In this document: one piece after another, positions 62,226-64,000 of the stretch
How the letters are laid out: every line of letters starts with the position of its first letter
Position numbering within the stretch: position 1 is the first letter of the stretch
DNA from: Megasphaera vaginalis (ex Bordigoni et al. 2020)
GTDB taxonomy: Bacteria; Bacillota; Negativicutes; Veillonellales; Megasphaeraceae
Assembly (NCBI RefSeq): GCF_900240295.1
Contig: NZ_OEQB01000006.1
Span: forward strand, 62,001-126,000
Direction of reading: 5' to 3'
DNA length: 64,000 nt
Translations under genes and position numbers: made by a program
The notes under the pieces: model-generated
What the model was told of the DNA's origin: nothing
Database searches by the model: none
What the model saw: the letters and a program-made list of their open reading frames with translations, nothing else

Positions 62226-62242
62226 TAGTACTTATAAATTTG

Positions 62243-62261
62243 AGTAAAAATAAGTAAAAAT
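62243..62261. repeat. short direct repeats beside the integrase 3' end
   Basis: AGTAAAAAT occurs at 62243-62251 and 62253-62261, a 10-bp period. They lie between rpsI and the integrase gene, where arm-type integrase sites or the attachment core would be expected. The far end of the element is outside the window, so the core cannot be defined. Confidence 0.4.
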
Positions 62262-62287
62262 TTAACTGTAATACACGAACAATATAC

Positions 62288-63310
62288 TTACAGTATACAA
62301 TTGATTCCGTCGATAAGCTGCGTCAGTGTCTTGTGCGTATATACACGGTGCGTAATATCTCTGCTCTTGTGACCAAGAATTAATTGTATTACTTTTTTAT
62401 TAACCCCGGCATCATCAAGTAGTGTCGCACAAGTATGACGTCCGTCATGCGGCTTGTGATCCATAGCCCTCAAGATTGGCGATCGTTGCCATACATACAT
62501 CCGCAGTCGGTCATAGTTTAACATCGGTTTACCATCCGAGCTGTTCATGACAAGATATTCGTTGCTGTCGTTATACCAGTCTTTGATAAAAGGACTAATC
62601 CGATTATGTATGGGGATGGCACGGTTAATACCTGCGGCTGTTTTCATTCCTCCCATCATATAGCTCTCGTTAAGATGTACGTCTTTTATTTTTATCTTGA
62701 GCAGCTCTGTCGGTCTCATGCCGGTATAGATATAAACGAGTGCAAAGCGAGCGCCGATGTCATCGATATGCTGCCATAGTAGATCAATTTCATTGCGAGT
62801 AAATGGTTTATGTACACGGCTTTCAACGGCTGGCGGCAGTTTTGTAAGCTTGGCATAATCGGTATTGCATATCTCGTGTATAATACAAAACTTGTATAGC
62901 TGACTGATTAATATCCGGATATTTTTCTTGGTTGAATATCCTAATTTACAAGTATCAATTACGTCCTGGATATGATACGCGCGGATATTGGTAAATTGCA
63001 TATCATTTAATGCTGATGCGTGCTTAAATGCGGACGTATACGTATTAGGTACCGGATCATCTTTATATCGTTCCTGCGCCCATTTTTGATAAATATCAGC
63101 AAAAGTAAGTTTATGTGTTTCCAGGTCATACGGTGATTTATTATAGATCTGCAATGCTTCCAGCGCTTCCTGCCGTGTTTTGTAGTACCCAAGGTATTTG
63201 AATACTTGCTTGCCGTCGTCTGTCCAGTACACCGTTATTCGGGCGCCGTATGGTTTTCGTCGTTTGCCGGCTAGTTTTACGACAGAGCCATAACCGTTTG
63301 GTAATCGCAT
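62288..63310 (-). CDS. tyrosine recombinase/integrase
   Basis: A 340-residue phage/ICE-type integrase. An N-terminal arm-binding domain (YGSVVKLAGKRRKPYGARITVYW; AP2-like) and a SAM-like core-binding domain precede the catalytic domain with Arg199 (TGMRPTELL), His288 and Arg291 (HDGRHTCATLL), His314 (LGHKS) and nucleophile Tyr324 (HRVYTHKTL). It points toward rpsI with its stop 130 bp from the rpsI stop, the usual layout when an element sits at the 3' end of a target gene. Codon choice is more AT-rich than in the chromosomal genes to the left. Confidence 0.95.
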   Translation of the reverse strand: MRLPNGYGSVVKLAGKRRKPYGARITVYWTDDGKQVFKYLGYYKTRQEALEALQIYNKSPYDLETHKLTFADIYQKWAQERYKDDPVPNTYTSAFKHASALNDMQFTNIRAYHIQDVIDTCKLGYSTKKNIRILISQLYKFCIIHEICNTDYAKLTKLPPAVESRVHKPFTRNEIDLLWQHIDDIGARFALVYIYTGMRPTELLKIKIKDVHLNESYMMGGMKTAAGINRAIPIHNRISPFIKDWYNDSNEYLVMNSSDGKPMLNYDRLRMYVWQRSPILRAMDHKPHDGRHTCATLLDDAGVNKKVIQLILGHKSRDITHRVYTHKTLTQLIDGINCIL

Positions 63311-63314
63311 AAAA

Positions 63315-63350
63315 AAATCAGCTCCTTTATTGTAAATGAGGGGCTGATTT
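63315..63350 (-). promoter_or_regulatory. hairpin sequestering the integrase ribosome site
   Basis: AAATCAGC (63315-63322) and GCTGATTT (63343-63350) are complementary, extended by CCT/AGG, a 12-bp stem with one mismatch in minus-strand RNA. The arm nearest the gene contains AAAGGAG, the integrase ribosome site, and a run of seven T follows directly. It could block translation or act as an attenuator. Confidence 0.6.
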
Positions 63351-63351
63351 G

Positions 63352-63360
63352 TGATATACT
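63352..63360 (+). promoter_or_regulatory. extended -10 promoter of the predicted small RNA
   Basis: TGA-TATACT on the plus strand, with TTGTAA 19 bp upstream as a weak -35. Inverted copies of GGGCTGATT/AATCAGCCC flank it (63341-63350, 63369-63377), suggesting operator sites. Predicted start is near 63367. Confidence 0.45.
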
Positions 63361-63366
63361 TATAGC

Positions 63367-63468
63367 GTAATCAGCCCTTGGTTAGGTGGATTATATTGCC
63401 GGTGATATTGGTAGTATCTCCGGCGCTCTCCCTCATTCTGTTGGTAGCAGAGTGGGGGAGTTTTTTTT
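63367..63468 (+). ncRNA. predicted ~100-nt RNA with three tandem hairpins and near-identical UUGGU loops
   Basis: Hairpin A pairs TAATC with GATTA (63368-63372, 63389-63393) plus GCC/GGT around loop CTTGGTTA. Hairpin B pairs GCCGG-GATA with TATC-CCGGC (63398-63407, 63415-63424) around TTGGTAG. Hairpin C pairs 63428-63440 with 63448-63460 (13 pairs, two G-U) around the same loop TTGGTAG and is followed by eight T, making an intrinsic terminator. The G-U pairs fit only plus-strand RNA. An open frame crosses the region, but it runs through the terminator and lacks a good start. Confidence 0.6.
63428..63468 (+). terminator. terminator of the predicted small RNA
   Basis: A 13-bp stem from CTCCCTCATTCTG with CAGAGTGGGGGAG, 7-nt loop, then eight T (63461-63468). 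It meets the last codon of the convergent methyltransferase gene. Confidence 0.85.
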
Positions 63469-64000
63469 ATTGTAAAATTACTTTATCGAATGATTCTATC
63501 TGTGTATTTGGACTACTATATAAATACTCTTTTTCTTTTCTCGTTATTCTTGCGGAATATTGTAGGGTATATGTATGGGCAGGTAAATCGCTATATATTT
63601 TAGCAATTTCATCACAATGATCATATGTGGTAATCCAGCGGTATGAATCCATTTCTCTAATGGCATTATATAAGAAAACATGATCATCATGTTTAAAGGA
63701 GTTTTTGTATAATAATTGCCCTTGCCTATAATACGGGGGGTCAAAAAAGGTAAATAAACACTTGGGAGATATGTTGAGTAATATATTATGAATTAATTCT
63801 TTGGCGTCTAACATATAAAGTCTAATCCGATCCCGTTGAGTAGAGATATCAGCAATCTTTTTGACTAGCGCCTCTTTGTTAAACCTGCAGTTAAGTTTAT
63901 ATTTAGAATTTTGTTCATACCCACCAATAGGGCCTCCTGTAATAATACCAGCTCTGTTTGTCCTATTCAAAAAGAGGGTAGAGAATGCCAACCTATAATC
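63467..64000 (-). CDS. DNA adenine methyltransferase, D12 class, 5' part missing
   Basis: The C-terminal ~177 residues of an N6-adenine methyltransferase of the Dam/DpnM (D12) class. The catalytic motif FFDPPYYRQG (DPPY) is near the middle, preceded by FLNRTNRAGIITGGPIGGY, a conserved stretch of the family; the open frame continues off the right edge. It belongs to the element beginning after rpsI. Such methyltransferases protect mobile DNA from GATC-type restriction or work with a cognate nuclease; none is visible yet. Confidence 0.9.
   Translation of the reverse strand, partial: DYRLAFSTLFLNRTNRAGIITGGPIGGYEQNSKYKLNCRFNKEALVKKIADISTQRDRIRLYMLDAKELIHNILLNISPKCLFTFFDPPYYRQGQLLYKNSFKHDDHVFLYNAIREMDSYRWITTYDHCDEIAKIYSDLPAHTYTLQYSARITRKEKEYLYSSPNTQIESFDKVILQ

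Noticed and set aside
63378-63620. Small hydrophobic open frame across the predicted small RNA
   Set aside because: It starts at TTG without a good ribosome site, runs through a strong intrinsic terminator and into the antisense of the methyltransferase gene; hairpin pairing explains the sequence better. A toxin-like peptide is not fully excluded.
1-64000. CRISPR array, rRNA operon, transposase or replication origin
   Set aside because: No regularly spaced repeats, rRNA signatures, insertion-sequence ends with transposase, or clustered DnaA boxes were seen.

Overview
The window looks like chromosome from a diderm Firmicute of the class Negativicutes, most likely Megasphaera or a close relative in the Veillonellales. 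The gene families and gene order are Firmicutes-like: fapR-plsX-fabHDG-acpP-fabK-fabF-rnc, rpmE-DUF1385-prfA-prmC-sua5, rplM-rpsI, and a T-box leader. Yet the window also carries a nearly complete Gram-negative lipid A, Kdo and LPS-export pathway. The genus is inferred from content and order; no database was searched.

Layout. 1-1.2 kb: the 3' part of uvrC. 1.2-17.1 kb: lpxC-fabZ-lpxA, then a dense run lpxI-lpxB-msbA-waaA-lpxK-kdsB-kdsA-kdsD-kdsC-lpxL-lptC-lptA-lptB-lptF/G with its own promoter and terminator. 17.1-20.1 kb: envelope and housekeeping genes (DUF3084, YqgF-like, YitT, YdbC). 20.1-28.9 kb: the FapR-headed type II fatty acid operon, rnc and a radical SAM gene.

28.9-46 kb is the accessory metabolic region. 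The three enzymes that take succinate semialdehyde through 4-hydroxybutyrate to crotonyl-CoA are present: 4-hydroxybutyrate dehydrogenase (28993), 4-hydroxybutyryl-CoA dehydratase (39215) and 4-hydroxybutyrate CoA-transferase (40758). Between them lies a nine-gene minus-strand operon: NifU-like protein, MaoC-domain fusion, a second acyl carrier protein, metallo-beta-lactamase-fold hydrolase, LuxE-like acyl-protein synthetase, LuxC-like acyl reductase, AMP-dependent ligase, sigma-54 (RpoN) and a PAS/AAA+/HTH sigma-54 activator. The 0.5-kb divergent region between this operon and the dehydratase gene holds a consensus -24/-12 promoter at 39124-39138 and two near-identical 20-bp palindromic elements (38899, 38933) at typical enhancer distance. 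The likely logic is that the operon supplies both the sigma factor and the activator that switch on crotonate formation, and makes an unexplained luciferase-free acyl-reduction cassette at the same time.

46-57.5 kb: a biotin-domain-less oxaloacetate decarboxylase/transcarboxylase-type subunit behind a perfect palindromic operator candidate, a C_GCAxxG_C_C protein, tRNA-Pro(GGG), dnaE, the rpmE-to-sua5 run, rpiB and upp. 57.8-61 kb: a small exported protein and the methionine genes metY-metA under a T-box leader with an AUG specifier. MetA has Glu111, which marks acetyl-CoA use, and so matches MetY. 61.3-62.2 kb: rplM-rpsI.

From 62.2 kb to the end a more AT-rich mobile element begins just past rpsI, with a tyrosine integrase, a DpnM/Dam-type adenine methyltransferase cut by the window edge, and between them a predicted ~100-nt plus-strand RNA. 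Its three tandem hairpins present near-identical UUGGU loops, and the last doubles as terminator. This RNA and the sigma-54/LuxCE/4-hydroxybutyrate locus are the two most unusual things in the window.
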